Notes under the pieces: generated by a model
What the model was told of the DNA's origin: nothing
The model's database searches: none
Seen by the model: the letters and a program-made list of their open reading frames with translations, nothing else
Position numbers and translations under genes: made by a program
Part shown: in pieces, positions 11,794 to 22,900 of the stretch
Layout of the letters: every line of letters begins with the position of its first letter
Position numbering within the stretch: position 1 is the stretch's first letter
Assembly (NCBI RefSeq): GCF_037176765.1
Contig: NC_090022.1
Span: 79,014,209 to 79,078,208, forward strand
Length of the DNA stretch: 64,000 bases
Reading direction: 5' to 3'
Source: Anolis sagrei
Lineage: Eukaryota; Chordata; Lepidosauria; Squamata; Anolidae

Positions 11794-12996
11794 TTATTTG
11801 TACCCCGCTAGCATCTCCCGAAGGACTCGATGCGGCTTACACAGGCTGAAGCCTCAGAACACAATACAGTAAAAAACATAACACAACAATAAACAAAGCA
11901 AATCAAATAGTTAAGCAAAATAACAACAACAGTAACAATACATCAAGACACTTTAAAACTGGGCCGGCCAGCGCAATGGGGTACAGGGTTAAAAGTGCTG
12001 GAATGGCAGGAGGAACGTAGGATTAAAATAGTGCGGTGTGCAGTAATATTAATTGTACTAAAGTGCTTCTAGGACTTGGGATGGGGGATTCCTAATCTGA
12101 GAAGGCACATCGGAACAGCCAAGTTTTTAGGTTCTTTCTGAAAGCTGCTAAAGTAGGGGCCTGTCGAAGATCTTTTGGAAGGGCATTCCAAAGTCGGGGG
12201 GCCGCCACAGAAAAGGCCCTGTCCCGTGTCCCCACCAAGCGCGCTTGCGACGTGGGTGGGATCACGAGCAGGGCCTCCCCAGATGACCAGAGCGAGCGTG
12301 TGGGTTTGTAGATGGAGATGCGGTCACGCAGGTAGGGTGGTCCCAAACCATTCAGGGCTTTGTAGGTGAGCACCTGCACCTTGAATTGGGCTCGGAAAAT
12401 GAATGGCAGCCAGTGGAGCTCCTTAAACAGAGGGGTAGACCTCTCTTGATAATGAGCCCCGGTTAGCATCCTGGCTGCTGCCCGCTGGACCAATTGAAAT
12501 TTCCGAGCCGTCTTCAAGGGCAGCCCCAAGTAGAGCGCATTGCAGTAATCCATTCTAGAGGTGACCAAGGCATGGACCACCCCGGTCAGATCAGCCTTCA
12601 CGAGGTACGGTCGCAGCTGGCGCATAAGTCTCAATTGTGCAAAGGCCCTCCCGGATACCGCCGACACCTGAGCCTCAAGTGTGAGCGACGAATCCAAGAG
12701 GACACCCAAACTGCGGACCTGTGGCTTCAGGGGGAGTGTAACCCCGTCCAACACAGGTAGCCACCCTATACCCCGATCCGGTTTACGATCGACCAGGAGG
12801 ACCTCTGTCTTGTCAGGATTGATCTTCAGCTTGTTCCTCCTCATCCAGATCGACACAGCGGCCAGGCACTCGTCCAGCACCCGAGAGGCCTCCTTGGAAT
12901 TAGGTGGAAAGGAGTAGTAGAGTTGTGTGTCATCCGCATAAAGATGGCATCCAACTCCAAAACTCCGGATGACCTCTCCCAGCGGTTTCATGTAGA
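11749..12996 (-). mobile_element. L2-type LINE, 3' part with long open reverse-transcriptase frame
   Basis: On the minus strand an open frame of 299 codons (12991 to 12092) carries the reverse-transcriptase box LYADDTQLYY and the L2-typical C-terminus (DYCNALYLGLP..., LTYKALNGLGPPYL, DRAFSVAAPRLWNALP). It is followed by a short 3' UTR with AAGCCGCATCGAGTCC and a (TAA)n end at 11751-11790. The element is 5' truncated, as usual for LINEs, but this part has no interrupting stop, so the copy is fairly young. It sits inside an older repeat seen on both sides. Confidence 0.85.
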
Positions 12997-12999
12997 TGT

Positions 13000-13735
13000 A
13001 GAACTACAACTCCCAAACAATTCCTAATGGCTGGATGCTCTTTGTCAGGAAGGCTTTGATTAGGTTTTCTTGCCCTGGTGAAGGGAGTTGGACTGGATGG
13101 CCTTAAGGCAGCATTTCTCAACCTGGGGGTTGCAAGGGGGTGTCAGAAGGGTCGCCAAAGACCACCAGAAAACACAGTATCTTCTGTTTGTCGGTCATGG
13201 GAGTTCTGTGTGGGAAGTTTGGCCCAATTCTATCAATGATGGGGTTCAGAATGCTCTTTGATTGTAGGTGAATTATAAATCCCAGCAGCTACAACTCCCA
13301 AATGTCAAGCTCTGTTTTCCCCCAAACTCCATCTGTATTCATATTTGGGGATATGGAGTCTTTGTGCCAAGTTTGGTCTAGATCCTTCATTGTTTGAGTC
13401 CAGAGTGCTCTCTGGATGTAGGTGAACTACAACTCCAATACTCAAGGTCAATGCCCACCAAACCCTTCTATTGTTTTCTGTTTGTCACGGGAGTCCTGGG
13501 TGCCAAGTTTGGTTCAATTCCATCATTGGTGGAGTTCAGAATGCTCTTTGATTGTAGGTGAACTCTAAATCCCAGAAACTACAATTCCCAAATGTCAAAA
13601 TCTTTTTTTTTTTTTTAGTGATGGTCACTCCTTGTGTTAGTAGGTGTCTTGTGGCCAAATTTGACGGCAATTTGTCCTGCAGATTTTGAACAGAGAATTT
13701 TTATATAGATCCACATGTGTGCGTATACAGTCCTT
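13000..13735 (+). repeat. Unclassified repeat with three diverged internal units
   Basis: A module reading roughly 'gccaagtttggtccaattc' then 'gagttcagaatgctctttg' and 'gtaggtgaactacaactcc' occurs three times, near 13220-13310, 13365-13430 and 13500-13590. A hAT-like end (CATTTCTCAACCTGGGGG) occurs at 13112. The final part matches 11340-11460. A nonautonomous DNA element with internal tandem units is likely. Confidence 0.5.
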
Positions 13736-13789
13736 TTTTTAAAAAAAAAAAAAACTTCTGCTAAATGTCCCTTGTTCGCCCTCCATCTT

Positions 13790-14010
13790 GTTCTGATACA
13801 GAGGTGGGGGACCCAATCCCAGGACTAACAGGTTTGTGCAGGTCCTGGGAATTTTACTTGGATGGGAGGCAGCCAGCAAATAGCAGCTATATTTCAGAGG
13901 AAGGGAATAGCAGTGACTTTTGAGTATTCCTTGCCTAAGAAAACCCTATGAAATTTCTGGGGTTGCCATAAGTTGACGGATTACCTGAAGGCACATACAC
14001 ATATGCATGC
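13790..14010 (+). mobile_element. 5S rRNA-derived SINE with Bov-B-type tail
   Basis: The 5' part contains TTACTTGGATGGGAGGCAGCC, which matches the internal region of 5S rRNA (TACTTGGATGGGAGACC). The 3' part is the Sauria/Bov-B tail, 'ggggttgccataagttgac' then 'gaaggcacatac'. This is a 5S-headed SINE mobilised by Bov-B machinery. Confidence 0.7.
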
Positions 14011-14685
14011 ATACATACCCAACCACATACATAGGGGGAAGTATCTTGGACTATCACATATGCCAAAGACTGATCCCATATTTATATTGATTGGTTACCA
14101 TCAGCCAATGGCTCAGGGAGAAGCAAACATCTCTGGGCCATCACTTCCAGTAGTCTTGCTTCCACAACATAGCAAACTATTTAAGTCATGTTCACTTTAG
14201 GCGGTTAAGTTTTTTGACTTGGTTCTGATTTTATAAAGCAAGTTTAATGTTCCACGTGCTTTGCAAATTAGAAATAGCACTTTCCTTAAAGGACTGGGCA
14301 ACACATCTCTGTCTGAAAGTTGGTGCATCCACTTTTCACTAACATTTATAGAAAAACGCTGTTCAAATCTCTTAAAATAAAAATTACAAAACAATGTCAT
14401 GTTCTTAAGCATTTTACCTTGGTGCAAATTGTGGCTTTTTGCTAATATTATATCTATTCATAAATATGGTGATGTTATCTTTAACAAAGATGGGCAGGTG
14501 CACCCTCTAGTGTCTATAAAAACAGAACAAAAATGGTTGGGACTCAAATGTTATCTTGCTGTCATCCAAAGATAGGGACAGTAGTCCAGACTGTAAGTCA
14601 AGATTGTGGTAATATCTTCATTACCTGATGAAAAGAGCCACCTGTCACATCAGCACTTTTAACCTGTACCCATTACATTTGGCCC

Positions 14686-14880
14686 GGCCCAGTTTTATTG
14701 TGTTTGGTGTATTGTTTTATTGTTCTGTTGTTTTTGACATTGCTTTGTTTTGATTTGCTTCGAGTTGTGTATTTGTTATGCTATGTTTTTGAGGCCTTGG
14801 CCTTTGTAAGCCGCATCGAGTCCTTCGGAAGATGCTAGCAGGGTACAAATAAAGTTAATAATAATAATAATAAGAAGAAG
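14686..14880 (+). mobile_element. L2-type LINE 3' end
   Basis: The 3' UTR 'gtaagccgcatcgagtcc' and 'gatgctagcagggtacaaat', then (AAT)n, matches the 3' end of the copy at 11749-12996 in the opposite orientation. Only the tail is present. Confidence 0.75.
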
Positions 14881-14899
14881 AAAAAGCATAAAATGCTAT

Positions 14900-16560
14900 G
14901 TGCTGCTTTTCTTGTATTACTTTTCCTCATACTAGACATCTAAGGGCAATGTTATCTGTATATGTTCTAATTCAATACTCAACAGACACTTCCTCCTATT
15001 TACTTAAGATAACTTGCCAACTATGTGACTTTATATCTCACTCACTCTTTTTCCATTCATGTTTATCTTTGCCTGATAGAGAAAACTATATTTTTATAAT
15101 CTTGCACAGAGAACGTTGTGCCTTTTACATTGCCCTAGTAAAGGTATTACCACAATAAGAAAGTTGAAAATATATCCTCTATTTTTGCTGTTTCTCTTTC
15201 CCCCATAATGCCTTAGGAAAATGCAGGCTGTGCAACTTTAGTTGTTTTGAAGTTGAGGGAAACACATTTTCCTTGAACTGAAACTATGGAATCTCAAATT
15301 GAAAGGTAGTCCTAGTAATAGAAAATTGCCTTATTCAGAAAATTGCCTTATTCAGTCTTGGCAAAGCTTAATGACTCCTATTTGAGACAAACAGCCTGCT
15401 TCATCAGATGGACAATGAACTGAAGTCCACAAATATGTCTTTAGAAGTGCCATTAGAATTTTTGTCTTGTAGTATAAAACAGATTAACATAGCTACTGCC
15501 ATCAATCTCTAAAACTGTTTGCTTCATTCAAATCAGATCAATACAATTCAAGCAAGTATTATCTATTCTAAGTAACAATGGCTTTCCAGGGGTTTTAATG
15601 AGGTTTTACATCACTAGCTACCTATAGCAATCCTTCTAACTAAAGTTGCCATGGAACGTATTTGGGACCTTCTGCATGAAAAGCAGATATTTCGCAACCA
15701 AGTTATAGTCCCTGTGTCCACATACCAATTTGGGCCTAAATCCAAATGTTAGTTTCCCCTAAGTAGATTTGTTGAACCAGCAACAGAGTGAGAAGACTTG
15801 TGCAAATTCCATTGCTTCAGTGGATATGCTTTTCTTGGAATTAGCAAATGGGTTTACTCTTTTTTGTTGCAGAGGTTGTCTATTGCCTGCTTTGTGGAAA
15901 TAAATAACACATTGCTGGTTCCTTTGGCAACAGGAAGGAGTGTGTAAGCTTTGTAGCCCTGAGAGTAGTTGCCAAATTATGGATACAGAAAGGTACAGAT
16001 GAGAAATTACTCTGCAAAGTGATGTAATTTCTGCAGTGTCTGTAGAACAGCATGATGAAGCACTTCTTGATAATTCCTTATTCAGCTTCCCAGGGACAGT
16101 AAAAAAAATATAAGAACTCAGTTTTACAAAGCCTATATTGCTAAAGATTTGGAGGTGGAACTCACCCAGTTTCATCTTTATCAACCTGGAGAGCAGAAAT
16201 AAATTAGGGCAACTCAAGGTAAGCCAGACATATGCTCCAGAGAATACAGAGGTTTCAGAATAGCAACAGCTTTTCTCCAGTTCCTCACATTATTTCTCTG
16301 TCAACTCCTCTATGTAAGAGCGAAGCAGATAAAATTAGGTATCTAAATTCAGTAAAAGTATCACCAGGAGGGGACCCAACATGCTTTTGAAAGTACAGAA
16401 TGAGTTTGAGACTAGCAACCTCAACTATGCAGTGAATCTCAGCCCATTTCTAGTCCAATTCAAAAAGCTGATTTTGTGACTTTCATAGCTTGAGGACTAG
16501 ACTGCTGAAAACACTATCTGCTTCTAGATGCATAAAATTGTCAATGACTGGAGAGAGCAA
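14900..16560. other. Intergenic stretch, no gene recognised
   Basis: It holds one 152-codon minus-strand frame (16217 to 15759) with no recognisable domain, poor coding composition and no splice context that would link it to anything. No clear repeat ends were seen. Confidence 0.4.
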
Positions 16561-16569
16561 AGACTTTCC

Positions 16570-17015
16570 CTATCTCTAATAATATTTCTATGAACCTGGT
16601 AGACATCTGTGATCAACTGGGGAGGGCTTTCTCTCAGTCCCATCATCTGCTCAAGCGTGCTTGGTGGGAACACCTTTTCAGTGGCTGCTCCAACTGTGGC
16701 ACTCCCTCCCAAGGGAGACCAGGATGGCCCCATCAATGCTGGCCTTCCACAAGAAGTCAAGACCTTTCTCTGCCAGCAGGCATTTGTAGGATAAGGGGTA
16801 CGCTGCTGGAGAAGTTATGAGATTTTGTGTTTTAAAATGCTTTTTAAATTTGTATTTATTATAGTTTAACTGCATTTTAATCTAACACACACAGTAATAT
16901 TTGCTTATTCTTGTATTCATTTTGTTTTAAATTGATCAAAGTGTGTAGTTGCTAGACACCATGAGTCCCATTGGGGAGAAAGTTGAGATATAAAGTAAAT
17001 AAAAATAATAAATAA
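16570..17015 (+). mobile_element. Diverged LINE (L2/CR1 group) 3' fragment
   Basis: The + strand keeps remnants of the C-terminal frame (GCTGCTCCAACTGTGGCACTCC, like the APxLWNSLP motif) and a tail 'gagatataaagtaaataaa'. It is degraded and older than the L2 copy at 12 kb. Confidence 0.45.
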
Positions 17016-17029
17016 TATATCCAAACCTG

Positions 17030-17195
17030 AGCTCCCCTGGGTTGTTAATAGCCATCAAGTGGACTTCGACTTTAGGCAATCCTATGAATAAGAGACTTCC
17101 AAGTCACCCTATAATATACTATCACTAAATAGCCACCTTGGGTCTCCGTTTTGAGGAAAAGATGGAATATAAATGAATTTAATAATAAGCTAAAT
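17030..17195 (+). repeat. Small SINE/LINE tail fragments
   Basis: 'gccatcaagtggacttcgac' with 'cctatgaataagagacttcc' is a common reptile repeat end. It is followed by a LINE-type tail 'gatggaatataaatgaattt' with AATAATAA. Both are short remnants. Confidence 0.4.
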
Positions 17196-18726
17196 ATTTG
17201 TATTTAAAGATTATGAAAGCAGAAATGTTGTGTAATACAATGGCACCTGTTGAAACTTTGCTTCTTGATTTCCTGTGGGCTAAGTTATTTGAAAATTTTC
17301 AAAATCACAGAGCCTATTTTTGTATTACATATTTCAGAATCCCACAGGGAGCATGTCCAGTACCCTTGCTGGTGGCAGGATTTTGGGTGATGTAGCCCCC
17401 CAAATAACTTCCACAAACTCTGAGTCAAATACACTATAGTGTCAATCCACTAATCTAAAATGCTAGACTGACACTTGAAACTCCAAGGCTCTGTTTAGGT
17501 TTCAACAGCAGTAACTGTAATTCAATAGATGTAATTGCCTCAAGACCCTAAGTATGAATCCATGATAGCTACTTTCAAAAACCACTAATCACACAAAAAT
17601 CACTTGCCCTTTGTAACACATAAAGCAGACCAAGGATCCACTGTTCTCACTACATGACATAGAACTAGTTTTCCAAGGAAGAGTTCAGTGGGAAAAGTGG
17701 ATGGCAGTAAAATATATGTTTCATTCCCACAGTGAAGTCCTTGGCATCTCAAGGTAGGCTAGAAGATACTTTGACCTGAAGTGTCAGGTGATAACAGCTG
17801 ATTGGAGAAAATGAATGTACTGGGATAGATGGGTTCAATATGAAGACAAACATATATGCTCACAGATAGCAGAAAACTGCACTCTACTGATCCAATGAGA
17901 GAACGCTTTCTGTATGTTTAAGCCCACAGAACTTTTAGTGAAACTTTGGGTCTGTCTCAAGAGCTCCAAAAACTGATTCAACTTCACCTAAAAGGAAATG
18001 GAATGTCAAAGAACGGTTTTGCAATCTCTGTTGATAACAATGGAGATCTAATGAAATGTAGATAATAAATGTACTGGGCACCTCCCAATGCATCCAGTGT
18101 TTCAGAATAAGCGAGGCAGATGTGTCTATATTGAATCACATATGAAATAAATTACAAAGATACTAATATATTGAGGAAAAGTTTTTGACTGTTGCCAGTG
18201 AAGTCAGAACTTGGGAACATGTGTTTAGTTTAACCATATAAAATGTATCACAGCGATTTTGAATTTATTACTCAACAGCATAAATGCCCCCACTTAGTAT
18301 TGTTTTCCATCAGCTATTCTTGATTAATTTTCTTATTTCGCTACAAAAAAAGGTAGGCATTGTATGCCATGAATCTACTAGGGGCTATAACCCATTTCCA
18401 TCACTGCACCAGAAAAATCATTTTCAAACATGTGGATAAGGGGCACATTTCTTATTCTTAAAGAGGAATGGCACTCTTAGGACCCTGCAGGAAACACTAT
18501 TTTGCTCTAAAATAAGACGAATGCCCCATATATCTTGTTTCTGTGTTAAAAGTCAGCCATCAGTGTTTGCAGCTGTGGGATGTAAGAACATATTTTAAGA
18601 TATCAAGAAGGTATGTGGGAAGAACACATCCCTCGTTCTTAAGTACTTCAATTCCTGGAGGCTTTTGAGTTACTGAGAAGTCCACCGCAATAGCTTTACC
18701 CCTGACAGAGAGTGGTAAATCAGTAC

Positions 18727-18871
18727 TACTATTTAAAATCTGTATCGGATGAGACTTAATTCAGGACACTAGCCTGCAGTGAAGCTGGAGAAAAACCATT
18801 ACTATTATTTAAAATTTGTATCAGACGAGACTTAATTCAGGACACTAGCCTGCAGTGAAGCTGGAGAAAAA
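18727..18871. repeat. Tandem duplication, period about 76 bp
   Basis: 'gagacttaattcaggacact' and 'agcctgcagtgaagctggag' occur at 18751 and again 76 bases later, with only a few differences. The two-copy repeat lies about 1 kb beyond the UBLCP1 stop, possibly within its 3' UTR. Confidence 0.85.
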
Positions 18872-18897
18872 GTAGAACACATTTTTTAAGAAAAGGC

Positions 18898-18941
18898 ATT
18901 TATTATTATTATTATTATTATCATCATCATCATCATCATTA
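18898..18941. repeat. (ATT)n(ATC)n microsatellite
   Basis: Seven or eight ATT units followed by six or seven ATC units; simple repeat. Confidence 0.95.
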
Positions 18942-19796
18942 GTGCACCTGCTATATCTCCATAAGAACAATATATGCTAATCTTAATTTGAAAGAGGAAC
19001 TCTGCTTTCAAATACATGAGCATTATGAGGTGGGACTGTCGGCAATGCAAGACAGTGTGCACATCACAATTCCACACTGCAGGTTAGAGGAGCACAAGTT
19101 AAGTGGTACTTTAGAACAGCAGTGACTGAATACTGTAATTAAGAGAGCTTGTATCATAACAAGATACTATTGCTCATGCTGCAAGGAACTAGCCGCTGGC
19201 TCTCGTCAGATTCAATCTTTCCTATGGTTAGAAATATTGTTGTTAAAAAGAAAAGAAATGCTTTTCAACCAAGCGTGGATGTTTTGTTACTTTTTAAAAA
19301 ATCTTCTTCCTGTCTTCTCATCACAGTTTTATCAAGATTTACACATGAAAGCATCCTTGCCCTCTAGTGGCGCTTTCCATTCTCAAAACTGTCTTGTACA
19401 ACAGAAACACTTGACAGACTAATACATAATTAGACAGCTTAAACTTCATCCACTTAAATACCGTAACAGGGAAATTGTTTTAAGAACTGAAGATGCCAAA
19501 ACTTGCTCCACAATAAAACATCTGGGTTTGGGCTAGGGTTTTTTGGTCTGAAACTATATTTTCTCCCCACTTCAAAAACCACATGGTCTTTATAATTTGG
19601 GGGAAACTACAGTAGTGGTACAAGTGGCATTGATTTAAATAATAATACCAGAGATAAATGCAACCAGTTTTCCTTTCTGTTATTAGCAGTGACCTTCAGG
19701 AGACAGAGACACACACACACACAGAGGCCTAAGGTAAACCAAAAGGAAGAAAGGTATAAGCAGTCATTCTGGTGGTTAAGTCAGTGTCCAGCACTA

Positions 19797-19802
19797 CTTT
19801 AT
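19797..19802 (-). terminator. UBLCP1: Candidate poly(A) signal of UBLCP1
   Basis: On the minus strand AATAAA occurs 71 bases after the stop codon. Other TTTATT sites on the + strand further left, for example near 18897, could serve a longer 3' UTR. The real cleavage site cannot be decided from sequence alone. Confidence 0.3.
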
Positions 19803-19872
19803 TCTATCTTACACAAGAGGAAAGGTCAGAGGGTCTCTATGTTCCATCTGGTTTCAGTGCCACAGATTAAAG

Positions 19873-19900
19873 CTACTGGCCTTGCTTCTTGGAAAGGTAC
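19873..19900 (-). CDS. UBLCP1: UBLCP1 last coding exon (28 bp)
   Basis: The acceptor TTTCTAG precedes the end of Arg310, YLSKKQGQ and the stop TAG at 19873-19875. The octapeptide is the exact C-terminus expected for UBLCP1. The exon is easily missed because so little of it is coding. Confidence 0.93.
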
Positions 19901-22900
19901 CTAGAAAAAAAAAAGCAAATATTGAATACTTATAATTAATCAGATATATGCATAACCCATCACTGCCATGTTGTAGGTAGGTAAAGGTAAAGGCTTTTCC
20001 CTGGCATGAAGTCCAGTCGTGTCCGACTCTGGGGCGTGATGCTCATCTCCATTTCTAAGCTGAAGTCCCAGCATTGTCCGTAGACACCTTCAAGGTCATG
20101 TGGCCAGCATGACTGCATGGAGCGCTGTTACCTTCCCGCCAGAGCGGTACCTATTGATGTACTCACATTTGTATGTTTTTGAACTGCTAGGTTGGCAGAA
20201 GCTGGGGCTGTCAGCGGAAGCTCATGCTGCTCCCCGGAATCGAACCTGCGACCTTTCGATCAACAAGCTCAGAAGCTCAGCGCTTTAACCCACTGCGCCA
20301 CCGAGGGCCATGTTGTACATACTCTTAAATAATTTCATTTATTTCTTACATATTTATATGATTCAAGGTGCCCTATGTCAGTAGATGGCACTTCCCATCA
20401 GCCATTATCATTTGCTATACCGATGGATTATAAGTAGAACCATATCTTGCAGGTCTTTCCTTTCATCAGTTCTGTGATGGGTCAATTTCTATAGTACATA
20501 TTGATATTGAAAATATTAGTGCCACCAATCCCACAAAATATTGCTTTGCAGAACTCGACTGACTCTCAAAACTTTCAACTGATAATTAAATACCACCTTC
20601 CTGTCTCTAGCCACTAAAAAAACCTATTACAGGATTATTCCATACAGAATTTTGACTTAGTCCTAGCTTACAGCACTATAGGAGTTGAGTTAGCAAAATG
20701 GATAAATCTGGATTGAGCCTGTAGGACGCAAAGGATTCATCTTGCTAGCAACAGAGGTCTCTTTCAAGCTACAGTATGATGCTAGTGGCTCATGTTATCT
20801 TATATATTAGGCATATCTGCAATGAAACCAGTATATTTCAATAACAAGAAATCTAACAATGCAGAACAAGTTCACAATACAACCTTTACATGTACAGAAA
20901 ACTAGAGATATATAGGGACAGTAGCTCAACTCTGAAAAAGAAATGTAATGCTATCTTCCTTCCCCCTAAGCCAAAATGCCCAGTATGCATTTTTGTCAAA
21001 CTGCAGCGAAGACTGCCAAGTGAAGACTGCTAAGCCACCAATAGTGCCTGTAGTTGGGAGAATTCAGAGTACAGGATTCTCTAGCCTACATCAGCATAAA
21101 ACATACACCCTGCTCAGGTATTGGGTTTTAGCAAGGTCACTTGCATTACTTGTTTTATATGTACAGAAGCCCTGGCGGCACGCATATAAGGTACTGCAGT
21201 TTTATGATGACCCCACTCTGTAATGGGAATGACCCCAAATAAAAATCTCCTCCCACATTTCAAATTTTGTCACAGATGTAACTTAAAGTATCAGCTGACC
21301 ATTTAGAAATACAGATGAGGCATCCAAACAAAAGGAGTAGGCACAATCACCCAGGGAGTGCAGACACTGCAGATATTTATGATTCTGGGGGAAAAGAAGA
21401 TTTCACATACTTCTTATTTGGGGAGGCAATGCCCTTGGTTTGCCCCTCTCCCAATAGATACACCACCAAGTTCTGCTTTTTCTCCCAGATTGGGATTCAG
21501 CGTGGTACACATAATTAAAACCGCAGCTTATAAAAAAAAACAAAAAAGCTAAAATACAAGTAAATAAGGCATTGCATTAAAACACTATATGCTACTAACA
21601 TAGAACTGCAACTCATTTTTAAAATCACTTATTTCAGTAAGTCAGTCAGCTGCTAAAAACCTGTCTGAATAACAAATGTCTTTGCTTGCCAGCAGCAAAA
21701 TATCAGGGAGGGAGGGTGGAAGTCTAGCCTTGCCTGACAGTGGGCTTCACAGCAAGGGAGCTGCCAGGTATGAAGAGAAATCGTATCTGTGTTTGGCTGC
21801 AGGCATTTGCAGTCCCCTCCAAGAGCAGGAACACTGTAGCAGAAAGGACTCCACAGTGCCAGGCAAGGTGACAATCCTTCTTCAGACCATCCTATTCCAT
21901 GGAATAAGATTGGGGTGAGGGGGCAAGGCTAGTTCAAAGGCCTCTGCAATCTCACCACTGACAGGCTCTCTGTGTGTCTGAACAGAGCAAAAGCTCTTTC
22001 TGCTTCTCAAAGCAGCAAAATGCCAACTAAACTGAACTGGCACTTTCAAGAACATACTCAAGTGCATTGCTCCCTCAAGGCCAGAGATGCTAATCTTCTA
22101 AAAACTTCAACCAGAGAGGCAGATCTCTGACCTCTGCTGAGTTTTGACGATGCCAAGAGGAAGGGCAGCCTGACAGCCCTGTGGTACACTGAGCAGAAAC
22201 AATACTTAATTTAATTCTTACCTTTCCCAGTGTTTGTGGTTCAAGTCCAAAAAGTCATCTAATTTTGCTATTTCCTTGAGATACTGAGTAAGTTTTAAAA
22301 GCTCCTTATCTTTATCTCTGTTTAAATGGGCTTTCATGAAGGGTTTTATCTGTTGAGAAAAGAAGCAGGTGTAAAGGATGTTTTTAAAAGAGTCTACGAA
22401 ATTTAACATTTTAGCATTCACTGAATAGGTGATACTTTGATTTTTCAATTTAGGACCCGATTTCATTCTACCAGGCCCCTGCTATGTCCAAAGAGGCTTC
22501 ATCCTTCCCTTCCGAGAGAAATCTGAACTGGCTTCTAATATCAACTAAGAAATCTGTGCAAAAGGATTTTGCTTTCCTACTGAGCATTACCCAGATCTAT
22601 TTCACAGCTCAAAGGATCAAGCTGCTGGGGCATACACACAGAATGTTTTCACAAATGACCTACTGCTAGAATTGAACCAGCAAAAGCACTGTTTCTTCTG
22701 AAATGTTTATCCTTTTCCTCACATGACATGAGTTGCTCAGTAACATGTAACATGCACTGCTGCTTCTTTGCATTAGACAAAAACATTCCCAATTCTGCCT
22801 TAGAAATACAAAGATCATTCATACATTGTCACCTTAATGCTATTCTGTCTTGGAAGCAAAACAATTTATTTGGTGGTTTTCTACTCCCGCTTCTCTTTGG

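Noticed and set aside
15759-16217. 152-codon minus-strand frame between the two genes
   Set aside because: It has no recognised domain, its Ser/Cys/Leu-rich composition is typical of chance frames, and no splice or promoter context supports it.
10600-19790. Search for IL12B exons between the Kazal gene and UBLCP1
   Set aside because: I saw no Ig or fibronectin-III exon or WSxWS-like motif with splice sites. Absence by eye is not proof.
20200-20306. Possible tRNA gene on the minus strand (A and B boxes)
   Set aside because: The boxes belong to a SINE with a target-site duplication. The acceptor stem and anticodon arm of a true tRNA are not formed.
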